Assembly (NCBI GenBank): GCA_026993285.1
Contig: JALWTZ010000349.1
Location: forward strand, 1-13,718
Reading direction: 5' to 3'
DNA: 13,718 nucleotides
From: Lysobacterales bacterium
GTDB taxonomy: Bacteria; Pseudomonadota; Gammaproteobacteria; Xanthomonadales; S139-57
In this document: in pieces, positions 1-6,433 of the stretch
How positions within the stretch are numbered: position 1 is the stretch's first letter
How the letters are laid out: each line of letters opens with the position of its first letter
Notes under the pieces: model-generated
Told to the model about the DNA's origin: nothing
Seen by the model: only the letters and a program-made list of their open reading frames with translations
The model's database searches: none
Program-made: the position numbers and the translations under genes

Positions 1-2
1 TC

Positions 3-776
3 CAGCACAATGAGGAACTGACCCTGTTCACCCGTATCGTCAACGGCCTGAACCAGCATCGCCTGCGATTGTTCTTCCAGCGTATCGAACCGGCTAATGG
101 GGAGGCCTCCGACCGCTTGCATTTTGAGACGCTTTCGCGCATCCAGTGCGAAAACGGGGACTGGATACCACCGGGACTGTTCATGCCGGTGGCAGAGCGC
201 TACCAGCTGGCCATCGAGATCGACATCCAGATCATCCAGGGCGTTTTTCACTGGTTCGAAACCCATCCACACCTGCTGCAACGCCTGTCACAAGTCACCA
301 TCAACCTGAGTGGCAGCTCCCTGGGCAACCCGAGGCTGGAAACCACCATCCTCGGTCACCTGCAACAAGGCCCGTTGAAAGGGGAACAACTCTGCTTTGA
401 ACTGACCGAAACCAGTGCCATCGAAAACCTGCATACCAGCCAGGCATTGATGCAGAAATTGCGTGCCAAGGGCTGCCGTTTCTCCCTGGACGATTTTGGC
501 ACGGGCATGTCCTCACTGGCCTATCTGAAACAGTTCCCCGCCGATTACCTCAAACTGGATGGCAGTTTCATTCTGGAACTGGAAACCGATCCCACCAACC
601 AGGCGCTGGTACAAATCTTCACCCACATCGGCCAGGTATTCGGCATGCAGACCGTGGCAGAATTTGTCGAGAATGACCACATTCGCCAGAAGGTACAGGC
701 GCTGGGGGTTGATCTGGTTCAGGGTTACGGCATTCACAAGCCGGAACCCTTTGAAAACATGCTGGACGAGATCTGA
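3..776 (+). CDS. EAL-domain cyclic-di-GMP phosphodiesterase, 3' part
   Basis: The reading frame is open from the window edge, so the start and any upstream PAS/GGDEF domains lie outside. The visible 257 residues form a full EAL domain, which in this family hydrolyses c-di-GMP to pGpG. The signature Glu is at 126-128 in an ETL rather than EAL context (FETLSR). The other usual metal and substrate residues also seem present: Asn in INLSG, Glu in FELTET, the paired Asp of DDFGTG (489-494), Lys in YLKLD, Glu in VAEFVE, and Gln in LVQGYG. An active enzyme is therefore likely. The opening residues, with an FFQRIEP-like stretch, match the linker between GGDEF and EAL in tandem proteins, so a GGDEF-EAL architecture is probable but not visible. 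The gene converges on the tRNA gene; its stop is 10 bp from that gene's terminator. Confidence 0.93.
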   Translation, partial: QHNEELTLFTRIVNGLNQHRLRLFFQRIEPANGEASDRLHFETLSRIQCENGDWIPPGLFMPVAERYQLAIEIDIQIIQGVFHWFETHPHLLQRLSQVTINLSGSSLGNPRLETTILGHLQQGPLKGEQLCFELTETSAIENLHTSQALMQKLRAKGCRFSLDDFGTGMSSLAYLKQFPADYLKLDGSFILELETDPTNQALVQIFTHIGQVFGMQTVAEFVENDHIRQKVQALGVDLVQGYGIHKPEPFENMLDEI

Positions 777-786
777 AAGGCGCATG

Positions 787-811
787 AAAAAAGGGCCGTG
801 GAAGCGGCCCC
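787..811 (-). terminator. Intrinsic terminator of tRNA-Val
   Basis: Read on the minus strand, a GGGCCG/CGGCCC stem (arms 805-810 and 793-798) with a 6-nt loop is followed by six T residues. It lies just downstream of the tRNA 3' end. On the plus strand the hairpin has no T-run, so it is not a good terminator for the EAL gene. Confidence 0.8.
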
Positions 812-818
812 TGAAATC

Positions 819-893
819 TGGTGGGTGATGCTGGGATTGAACCAGCGACCCCTACCGTGTGAAGGTAGTGCTCTCCCGCTGAGCTAATCACCC
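819..893 (-). tRNA. tRNA-Val (anticodon CAC)
   Basis: The minus strand folds into a complete cloverleaf. The acceptor is GGGTGAT/ATCACCC, the D-arm stem GCTC/GAGC, the anticodon stem CTACC/GGTAG around loop TTCACAC, and the T-arm stem GCTGG/CCAGC around TTCAATC. The discriminator is A and CCA is encoded at 819-821. The anticodon CAC reads the valine codon GTG. The length is 75 nt including CCA. It stands alone, with its own promoter and terminator. Confidence 0.95.
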
Positions 894-903
894 GAGGCGG
901 CGA

Positions 904-932
904 ATCGTACTCAACCCGTGCAGCCTGGTCAA
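904..932 (-). promoter_or_regulatory. Sigma-70 promoter of tRNA-Val
   Basis: On the minus strand, -35 TTGACC (927-932) and -10 TACGAT (904-909) are separated by exactly 17 bp. The -10 is followed by a GC-rich 10-nt discriminator before the mature tRNA 5' end at 893. A GC-rich discriminator is typical of stringently controlled stable-RNA promoters; that regulation is inferred. Confidence 0.75.
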
Positions 933-1048
933 GCCCCTCGTGCCATTTTTCGGACCATCTCTACCTCAATTATCTTGTCATCCACCGACCAGTGGAGCAA
1001 TCCAGCGGATCAGCGGTGTCAGGAAGGCAGATTTTTTCTTTTTTTCAC

Positions 1049-1056
1049 TATAGAAT
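1049..1056 (+). promoter_or_regulatory. Possible -10 element of the receiver gene
   Basis: TATAGAAT lies about 40 bp upstream of the receiver start, just after a T-rich stretch (1032-1045). No convincing -35 hexamer sits at the right distance, so this is a weak call. Otherwise nothing recognisable is seen between the tRNA promoter and the receiver gene. Confidence 0.3.
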
Positions 1057-1093
1057 GATACAGATATTCATCCAGTTGAAGTGAGGATAACGC

Positions 1094-1459
1094 ATGGCCA
1101 CAGTCCTGATTGTCGATGACTCGCCGACCCAGCTGCATACACTCAAGACCATGGTGGAAGGCATTGGCCATACGGTCATCACGGCCGAAAACGGAGCCGA
1201 AGGTGTGGAAAAGGCCAAGGCCGAACAGCCGGATCTGATTCTCATGGATGTGGTCATGCCTGATCTCAACGGCTTTCAGGCCACCCGCTCCATCAGCCGT
1301 GACAGCGAAACCAGCCATATCCCGGTGATTCTGGTCACCACCAAGGACCAGGAAACCGACCGCGTCTGGGGCATGCGCCAGGGTGCCAAGGCCTATCTGA
1401 CCAAGCCGGTGAATGCCAAGGAATTGCAGTCAGTGATGAACGAGGTGATGGGCGGCTGA
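1094..1459 (+). CDS. PilH-like single-domain response regulator
   Basis: This is a cytoplasmic CheY-fold receiver of 121 aa with no output domain. It has the acidic pair D8-D9, phospho-acceptor D52 in LILMDVVMP, the conserved hydroxyl residue in VTT (about 82) and K104 in LTKPV. The stretches IVDDSPT, GFQATR and VTTKDQETD match, from memory, the PilH/PilG family that adjusts type IV pilus twitching through the Chp chemosensory pathway. No pil or chp genes lie nearby, so its partner kinase is unknown and the symbol is left empty. The start ATG at 1094 has a Shine-Dalgarno-like GTGAGGA about 6 nt upstream. It ends 7 bp from the end of the convergent dnaJ-like gene. Another stand-alone CheY-type role is possible. 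Confidence 0.9.
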   Translation: MATVLIVDDSPTQLHTLKTMVEGIGHTVITAENGAEGVEKAKAEQPDLILMDVVMPDLNGFQATRSISRDSETSHIPVILVTTKDQETDRVWGMRQGAKAYLTKPVNAKELQSVMNEVMGG

Positions 1460-1466
1460 CACCCCA

Positions 1467-2372
1467 TCAATTCCGCTTGCCATACAGACGCGCCAGCTCC
1501 TGCAACAGCTGGCGTTTTTTTTGGCTGTCCGGTGCCGGCGTTTCCACATCCACGATCACCAGCAGGTCCCCTCGTGGCGCCGGGCCAAAGCCCTTGCCAT
1601 GCAAACGCAGGCGAGTGCGCGGTGCCGTACCCGGCGGCACACGCACCTTGAGCGGCTCTCCCAGGGCCTCGAAGGTCACTTCCGTGCCCAGCATCAAATC
1701 CCAGGGCCACAGGGGCAGGTGGTAGAGCACATCCTTGCCCTCAATCTGCATCCGCGGATGTGGGCGAATGCCCACCTTGACCAGCAAATCCCCGCTTTTG
1801 CCACCGGCCACACCAGGAAAGCCCAGTGCCGGAAAACGCAGCACCTGTTCATGACGCACGCCCGCGGGCAAATCCACTTCCACTACCTGTCTTTGCGGAT
1901 GATGCACATCCGCCGGCAGTCGTATGCGCTGCTTGCCCCCGCGAAAGGCTGTTTCCAGATCCACTTCCACCCGCACCTGGATATCCTTGCCATCCACGGC
2001 CCTTGCCGGTTTTTCCTGCTGGTAGCGCTCACGAAACACCTTGCGAAAAAGCTGCTGGAAACCCGGCCCTTCCCGCCCGTGGCCGGGGGGGCTGTTCCAG
2101 GGTGAAGCGGCTGGCCGTGCCGTGCTGACCGGGCGAGAGGATGCCGCAGGATTCTGCCGGGCTTGCGGTCGTTTCAGTTCGCGGTCATACGCCTGCCGGC
2201 GCTGCGGGTCGCCCAGCACCGTCCAGGCCTGGCGTACCTGTGCCAGCATTTCCACCGACGCCTGTGCTCCACCGGTATCCGGGTGGTAACGCTTGAGCAA
2301 ACGGCGATACTGCCGGCGGATTTCCTCGCTTGACGCATGCCGGCTCAGGCCCAGCAATCGGTAATAATCCAC
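1467..2372 (-). CDS. CbpA-like DnaJ co-chaperone (class B, no zinc finger)
   Basis: This 301-aa cytoplasmic Hsp40 stimulates DnaK ATPase and delivers clients. Residues 1-69 form a J domain with the HPD triad at 30-32. A Gly/Pro/Ser-rich linker follows to about residue 115. Two C-terminal beta domains come next (about 118-195 and 200-285, including LGTEVTFEALGE and GDLLVIVDVETP). There are no CXXCXGXG repeats, so it is of CbpA/DnaJB type rather than DnaJ proper; its length is close to CbpA. No cbpM modulator gene is adjacent. The start is GTG at 2370-2372, the only start codon between the upstream in-frame stop and the J domain. The Shine-Dalgarno is poor: GGGAAG abuts the start and GAAGG lies further up. 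The 3' end doubles as the receiver gene's terminator on the other strand. Confidence 0.92.
   Translation of the reverse strand: MDYYRLLGLSRHASSEEIRRQYRRLLKRYHPDTGGAQASVEMLAQVRQAWTVLGDPQRRQAYDRELKRPQARQNPAASSRPVSTARPAASPWNSPPGHGREGPGFQQLFRKVFRERYQQEKPARAVDGKDIQVRVEVDLETAFRGGKQRIRLPADVHHPQRQVVEVDLPAGVRHEQVLRFPALGFPGVAGGKSGDLLVKVGIRPHPRMQIEGKDVLYHLPLWPWDLMLGTEVTFEALGEPLKVRVPPGTAPRTRLRLHGKGFGPAPRGDLLVIVDVETPAPDSQKKRQLLQELARLYGKRN
1491..1522 (+). terminator. Intrinsic terminator of the receiver gene, inside the convergent dnaJ-like CDS
   Basis: An 8-bp perfect stem CGCCAGCT/AGCTGGCG (1491-1498 and 1507-1514) with an 8-nt loop is followed by eight T residues (1515-1522). It is a strong rho-independent terminator for rightward transcription from the receiver gene. 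It lies wholly within codons near the 3' end of the leftward dnaJ-like gene. Confidence 0.85.
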
Positions 2373-2458
2373 CTTCCCGCAATACCTTCGTTACACATCC
2401 CGACCATCATACACCTCCGGCGATCCCGCTCCATTTCTGGCCGTAGTCATCATTTCGC

Positions 2459-2485
2459 AATATAGCATTCATCCCAACGTAACAA
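2459..2485 (-). promoter_or_regulatory. Possible extended -10 promoter of the dnaJ-like gene
   Basis: The minus strand carries TGCTATATT (2459-2467), an extended -10 motif. A TTGTTA or nearby T-rich -35 candidate lies at 2480-2485, giving a short 15-bp spacer, or 16-17 bp with shifted hexamers. The predicted transcript would have an 80-nt leader. The region coincides with the Pho-box-like element of the divergent operon. Confidence 0.4.
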
Positions 2486-2499
2486 AGCCTTTCTAGCAT
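2466..2499 (+). promoter_or_regulatory. Pho-box-like element and -10 upstream of the TonB operon
   Basis: Half-sites CATTCAT (2466-2472) and ACGTAAC (2477-2483) are 11 bp apart, as in PhoB boxes built on CTGTCAT. The hexamer TAGCAT (2494-2499) follows 10 nt after the second half-site, where a PhoB-dependent promoter has its -10. A further in-phase half-site, TAGTCAT, lies at 2444-2450. The core (2468-2489) matches a second copy at 10884-10905 in 19 of 22 bases. The arrangement is seen; assignment to PhoB is inferred. Confidence 0.55.
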
Positions 2500-2528
2500 G
2501 ACGGTTTTTCAACGAGCGGCTTTTCATC

Positions 2529-3299
2529 ATGCGTGTATTGCTTGTTTGCATTCTTCTCCTTGGTGGCCTGAACCTGCAAGCTGCGGAGGTGGAACAACTC
2601 AGCCGAAAACTGATCAACCTGCGCGCTGAAGTAGACCGCATGCAGACAGAACTGGACCAGAAACGGCAGGAACACAAGGCCCGCATGGCCAGCCTGCTGG
2701 CACAGACCGGTGATTTGGAAAACCGCAACCGCCGGCAAAACAGCGAAATTCAGCGTCTGGAGAAGGAAATCAGTGACCTGCAGGCCGAGCTGGAGAAAAG
2801 CGGCATGGACGCACAGGCGCTGAAACCGGTACTGCTGCAAGCGTTACAACAAGCACGGCAACGCATTCAAGCCAGCCTGCCCTTCAAACAACAGGAACGC
2901 CTGAAGGGGCTGGATGAAATCGAACACAGATTAAACCAGCAGAAACTGGATGCCTGGTCCGCCCTGCAGCGGCTCTGGGCCTTTCAGGAAGATGAAATGC
3001 GGCTGCTGCACGAAAACGCCTTGCACAGCCAGACCATAGAACTGAACGGCGAACAAGTGCTGGTAGATGTGGCCCGACTGGGCGGAATCATGCTGTTTTT
3101 CCGCACGGAAGACAACCGATATGGCTATGCCGAACCCTCTGACAATGGCCACTGGCGCTTTGCTCTGCTGGAAGATGTAGCCTCCCGTGAGCAAATAGCG
3201 CAACTGTTTGACAGTCTGCAAAAACAAATTCGCCAAGGGTTGTTCGAACTGCCTGCCGCAGCCATTCCGTTGACTCAAACCCAGCGAGCACAGCCATGA
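2529..3299 (+). CDS. DUF3450 periplasmic coiled-coil protein of a TonB system
   Basis: This 256-aa protein has a signal peptide (about 1-18, cleavage near LQA-A). A long heptad-rich coiled coil spans about residues 20-100 and a mixed C-terminal domain follows (about 140-240, with TIELNGEQVLVDVARLGG and FFRTEDNRYGYA). This matches the DUF3450 family, which is typically encoded directly before ttpC in TonB2-type clusters such as that of Vibrio cholerae. Its exact task is not known; a periplasmic partner of TtpC is the natural guess, because TtpC also has a periplasmic coiled coil. It is the first gene of the seven-gene operon. The Shine-Dalgarno is weak (GAGCGG, 10 nt upstream). The stop overlaps the next start as ATGA, pointing to translational coupling. 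Confidence 0.88.
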   Translation: MRVLLVCILLLGGLNLQAAEVEQLSRKLINLRAEVDRMQTELDQKRQEHKARMASLLAQTGDLENRNRRQNSEIQRLEKEISDLQAELEKSGMDAQALKPVLLQALQQARQRIQASLPFKQQERLKGLDEIEHRLNQQKLDAWSALQRLWAFQEDEMRLLHENALHSQTIELNGEQVLVDVARLGGIMLFFRTEDNRYGYAEPSDNGHWRFALLEDVASREQIAQLFDSLQKQIRQGLFELPAAAIPLTQTQRAQP

Positions 3300-4786
3300 A
3301 CCCGAAATACCTGATTTCCGCCAAGTGTCTGTCGGTTGCCTGCATCGCCTGGCTGGCCCTGGGCACAGCGCAGGCACAGCCTGCACAATCGCCCACGCAA
3401 GCAAGCCCGCAAACGGCCACCACCGAAGCAACCAAACCGCCGACAGACAAGCAGGAAAGCCTGATCCAGGCCTTCCAGCGGGAATTTGCCTTCCTGGAAG
3501 TGCAGAAAAAACAATTGCAACAGGATCTGGTTGACACCAAGACACAACAGGCGCGGGAGCTGCAGCAGCAGGAAAAGCGTCTGGCCCGGCTGGAACAGGA
3601 AAACCTGCGCGGCCAGGCCCGGCTGGAAAAACTCAACCACGACCGGCTGACCCTGCAACAGCGCGTGGAAGCGGGCAGCAACCGCAAGGCCGGCTTTAAA
3701 TCCACGATGGAACAGGCTGTCGCCACCCTGAAAGATGCCGGAGCCCCACCGCAGTTGGCGGGAGAACTGCCCGCCAACGAAAAAGCCCGGCAGCTGCTGG
3801 CACAGATGCATCAACTGCTGCAACGCCAGAGCCGGGTACAGCTGGAAACCGGCCCGTTCTTTCTCGCCGACGGCACCCGCACCGAAGGGAAGATTCTGCA
3901 AATCGGCAGTATTGCCAGCGTGGGCGCCAGCGCCCGTGGTGCCGGCGTGCTGGTGCCCGCCGGTGACGGCCAGCTGAAAATCTGGCCCAGAAGCAATGCA
4001 GACAAGGTCCGCACCTTGATCCAGGCCGCCGAGACCGGCAGCGCCGCGCCCATACAGTCTCTGCCCCTGTACTTGTATGAATCCACCCGCCATGCCGTGG
4101 AGGAACAGGACGAGAAAAGTCTGTACCAGATCATCGAGGACGGCGGTATCATCGCCTGGGTGATCGTGGCCCTGGGCCTGTTGGCCCTGCTGCTGGTTGT
4201 GCTGCGCATCTTCTTTCTCTACCGTGCCAGCGCCAGCATCAACCGCGTGGCCCGTTCCATTGGTGAAAGGGTGCGCCAAGGCCAGGTGGAAGCAGCCATG
4301 GCACAGTGCAAGCACTCCAACAGCGCCATCTGCCGGGTCATTCTGGCCACCCTGCGCAATCTGGACCGCGACCGCGAACATCTGGAAGACATCATCTCCG
4401 AGGCCATCCTGCATGAATCGGTGTTCCTCAACCGCTTTGCCACCCCCATCATGGTGGTGGCCGCGGTAGCACCATTGCTGGGCCTCCTGGGCACGGTCAC
4501 CGGCATGATCTCCACCTTCGACATCATCACCGAATTCGGCACCGGCGACCCGAAACTGCTTTCCAGCGGTATCTCCATCGCCCTGATCACCACGGAAATC
4601 GGCCTGGTAGTGGCCATCCCTGCCCTGATCGCCGGCAACCTGCTGTCCAGTTGGGCGGACAATATCAAGACCGATACCGAGCGGGCCGCGCTGAAAGTGA
4701 TGAACCTGTATCAGGATTACTTGCTGAGCCAGAAGCCCGCACCGGATGAACCACCGGGCCTGTCCGACCAGGCCAAAGCCGCCTGA
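3296..4786 (+). CDS. ttpC: TtpC-like long ExbB/TolQ-family proton channel protein
   Basis: This inner-membrane protein of 496 aa has a signal peptide (about 1-27) and a Gln/Thr/Pro-rich stretch. A periplasmic coiled coil (about 53-130) and a small periplasmic domain precede the membrane part. TM1 is at about 286-308, and the MotA/TolQ/ExbB channel domain has TM2 (about 385-407, GLLGTVTGM) and TM3 (about 426-450, ITTEIGLVVAIPAL). It is about twice the length of ordinary ExbB because of the periplasmic extension, which defines TtpC. TtpC is needed with ExbB2, ExbD2 and TonB2 for TonB2-dependent uptake in Vibrio. The start overlaps the DUF3450 stop by 4 bp. The ttpC symbol follows architecture and gene order, not a computed alignment. 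Confidence 0.88.
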   Translation: MNPKYLISAKCLSVACIAWLALGTAQAQPAQSPTQASPQTATTEATKPPTDKQESLIQAFQREFAFLEVQKKQLQQDLVDTKTQQARELQQQEKRLARLEQENLRGQARLEKLNHDRLTLQQRVEAGSNRKAGFKSTMEQAVATLKDAGAPPQLAGELPANEKARQLLAQMHQLLQRQSRVQLETGPFFLADGTRTEGKILQIGSIASVGASARGAGVLVPAGDGQLKIWPRSNADKVRTLIQAAETGSAAPIQSLPLYLYESTRHAVEEQDEKSLYQIIEDGGIIAWVIVALGLLALLLVVLRIFFLYRASASINRVARSIGERVRQGQVEAAMAQCKHSNSAICRVILATLRNLDRDREHLEDIISEAILHESVFLNRFATPIMVVAAVAPLLGLLGTVTGMISTFDIITEFGTGDPKLLSSGISIALITTEIGLVVAIPALIAGNLLSSWADNIKTDTERAALKVMNLYQDYLLSQKPAPDEPPGLSDQAKAA

Positions 4787-4790
4787 AGCC

Positions 4791-5396
4791 ATGAACACGC
4801 TACTTAACGAACTGTCCAGCTACTGGCAGGCCGGCGGCATGGTGATGCCACCACTGGCACTCAGCACCCTGGTGCTATGGTACGCCATCGGCAGCCGTGC
4901 CTGGCTGTTGCGTCGCGGCAGCCACCGCAGCGTGCGGGAACTGATCTATCGCCACCAACATGGCAAAACCCGCAAGCAACAGGGTGTCATTCATCAGGCC
5001 ATCGTACAAGCACTGACAGTCATGCAAGCCGGCAAACCCGAACCGCGCCGTTATCTGGATGATCGCCTGTCCGATCTGGAACGACAAATCCGCCGCTATC
5101 GCCCCACCATCACCGCCATTGTGGTCTCGGCCCCGTTGATGGGCCTGCTGGGCACGGTCAGTGGCATGATCGAAACCTTTGACTCGCTGGCGGACATGGC
5201 CCTGTTCACCCAGTCCGGTGGCATTGCCGGCGGTATTTCCCAAGCCTTGTTCACCACCCAGATGGGCCTGGCAGTAGCCATTCCCGGCCTGATCGTCAAG
5301 GGTTTTCTCGACAAGCAGGAACAACGCCTGCGAATGGAACTGGCGCAGATCAAGGATCTGCTGCTGAGCCAACGCAACCCGGAACCCGGAGCCTGA
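4791..5396 (+). CDS. exbB: ExbB-like TonB-system proton channel subunit (short)
   Basis: This is an inner-membrane subunit of 201 aa that, with ExbD, uses the proton gradient to energise TonB. Predicted membrane segments are TM1 about 15-40, TM2 about 107-129 (APLMGLLGTVSGMIETF) and TM3 about 148-171 (FTTQMGLAVAIPGL). The large cytoplasmic loop between TM1 and TM2 is typical of ExbB. ATG 4791 was chosen over the upstream in-frame ATG at 4746. The longer version would overlap ttpC by 41 bp and add a non-hydrophobic 15-residue tail before the family-typical N-terminus. There is no clear Shine-Dalgarno. The 4-bp gap after the ttpC stop suggests coupled translation. Having two ExbB-family members in one operon is normal for TonB2-type systems. 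Confidence 0.92.
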   Translation: MNTLLNELSSYWQAGGMVMPPLALSTLVLWYAIGSRAWLLRRGSHRSVRELIYRHQHGKTRKQQGVIHQAIVQALTVMQAGKPEPRRYLDDRLSDLERQIRRYRPTITAIVVSAPLMGLLGTVSGMIETFDSLADMALFTQSGGIAGGISQALFTTQMGLAVAIPGLIVKGFLDKQEQRLRMELAQIKDLLLSQRNPEPGA

Positions 5397-5400
5397 AACC

Positions 5401-5811
5401 ATGCGCTGTCGCGACCAACAACCCAGTGAACAACAAATCGACATCTCGCCACTGATCGACATGGTGTTCATCCTGCTGATTTTCTTCATGGTCAGCACCA
5501 CCTTCGTCAAGGATATGAAAGTGGATATCAACCGCCCGGGAGCGCAATCAGCGGGCATGGCCTCCACCAAGGCCATTCGCCTGTTCATCGACGCGCAGGG
5601 GCAGGTGTATCTGGACGGAGAACCGGTTAGGGTCTGGGTTATTCAGAGCCGCCTGCGCGAACGGCTGAAAAATCAGGCCAACCCCAGCGTACTGGTGGTC
5701 ACCGACGGCAAGGTACCGGCGGAACGGCTGGTGGAGGTGGTGGATCAAGCCCGTCTGGCTGGCGCCTCTGATGTGGGCGTGGCCACCGAACAGGAAGCAG
5801 GAGCCGGTTGA
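5401..5811 (+). CDS. exbD: ExbD-like TonB-system proton channel subunit
   Basis: This inner-membrane protein of 136 aa has one N-terminal membrane segment (about 17-36) and a periplasmic domain. D20 in ISPLIDMVFILLIFF is the conserved membrane Asp that carries protons through ExbB/ExbD in this family. The C-terminal part (VLVVTDGKVPAERLVEVVD) matches the ExbD/TolR periplasmic fold. A GGAG sequence 9 nt upstream of ATG 5401 is a usable ribosome site. The gap to exbB is 4 bp, and the stop overlaps the tonB start by one base (TGATG). Confidence 0.94.
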   Translation: MRCRDQQPSEQQIDISPLIDMVFILLIFFMVSTTFVKDMKVDINRPGAQSAGMASTKAIRLFIDAQGQVYLDGEPVRVWVIQSRLRERLKNQANPSVLVVTDGKVPAERLVEVVDQARLAGASDVGVATEQEAGAG

Positions 5812-6431
5812 TGGGCCAGCGTCTCGCGGGGGTGCTGGGCATGATCGCTGGCTCCGCCCTGGTTTTTGTCACCCTGTTGCTGATCAACCATTATGCCGCC
5901 CTGGTCAACCAGCACAAGGATGACACCGTCAGCCGCATCGAAGTGGTGCGCAAAGCCACCCCACCGCCGGCACCCAAGCCCAAACCTCGGATCAAGCCCA
6001 AGGCCCGCCGTGATCTGGCACCCGCGCCACTGGCTCCCATGGCCAACCTGCTCACCGGCATGAGCTTTGGCCTGCCGGCCTTCGACCCCGATGCCCTGGG
6101 GCAATTCGATGACCAGTTGCTGGAGAAGGGTGAAAACCTGGTGATGACCGACGAAACCGTGGATGAGCCACCGCGTCCCATCCGTCGCAGCGCCATGCCC
6201 TATCCGGCGCAGGCACGCGCCCGCGGGCAGGAAGGCCATGTGGTGCTCTCCATTCTCATCGACACTCAGGGGCAGGTGGAGCAGGCCCGGGTACTGGAAG
6301 CCCAGCCACCGGGACTGTTCGACGAAGTCGCCCGTGCGGGCATCATGGCCTGGCAGTTCACACCCGCTCGCTACCAGGGCGTGCCGGTCAAGATCTGGGC
6401 ACGGCAGAAAATCCGATTCTCACTGGACTGA
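5811..6431 (+). CDS. tonB: TonB protein (TonB2 type)
   Basis: This 206-aa energy transducer spans the periplasm to contact the TonB box of outer-membrane receptors. It has an N-terminal membrane anchor (about 7-27) and a short Pro/Lys-rich linker (about 49-63, PPPAPKPKPRIKPK). The C-terminal TonB domain (about 128-206) contains YPAQARARGQEGHVV and ends in VPVKIWARQKIRFSLD. The short size and sparse Pro-rich linker resemble the Vibrio TonB2 type, which depends on TtpC, rather than the longer E. coli TonB. ATG 5811 overlaps the exbD stop by one base and has AGGAG 7 nt upstream, the best ribosome site in the operon. An in-frame TTG just before it is not needed. Confidence 0.93.
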   Translation: MGQRLAGVLGMIAGSALVFVTLLLINHYAALVNQHKDDTVSRIEVVRKATPPPAPKPKPRIKPKARRDLAPAPLAPMANLLTGMSFGLPAFDPDALGQFDDQLLEKGENLVMTDETVDEPPRPIRRSAMPYPAQARARGQEGHVVLSILIDTQGQVEQARVLEAQPPGLFDEVARAGIMAWQFTPARYQGVPVKIWARQKIRFSLD

Positions 6432-6433
6432 AA

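Noticed and set aside
1031..1046. T-rich tract as a terminator on the plus strand
   Set aside because: No stable GC-rich hairpin lies directly before it, and the only rightward gene upstream ends 250 bp away with a tRNA between.
1521..2105. Plus-strand open frame opposite the dnaJ-like gene
   Set aside because: The minus strand encodes a clear J domain and DnaJ C-terminal domains. This frame looks like nothing known.
2384..2400. GTGTAACGAAG on the minus strand before the dnaJ-like gene, resembling the Pho-like half-site
   Set aside because: No matching half-site lies 11 bp upstream, and no -10 follows at the right distance before the start codon.
3275..4798. Long open frame on the minus strand (507 codons) opposite ttpC
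   Set aside because: It has low-complexity Gln/Gly/His-rich composition and no recognisable domain. It is an antisense shadow of the well-supported ttpC frame.
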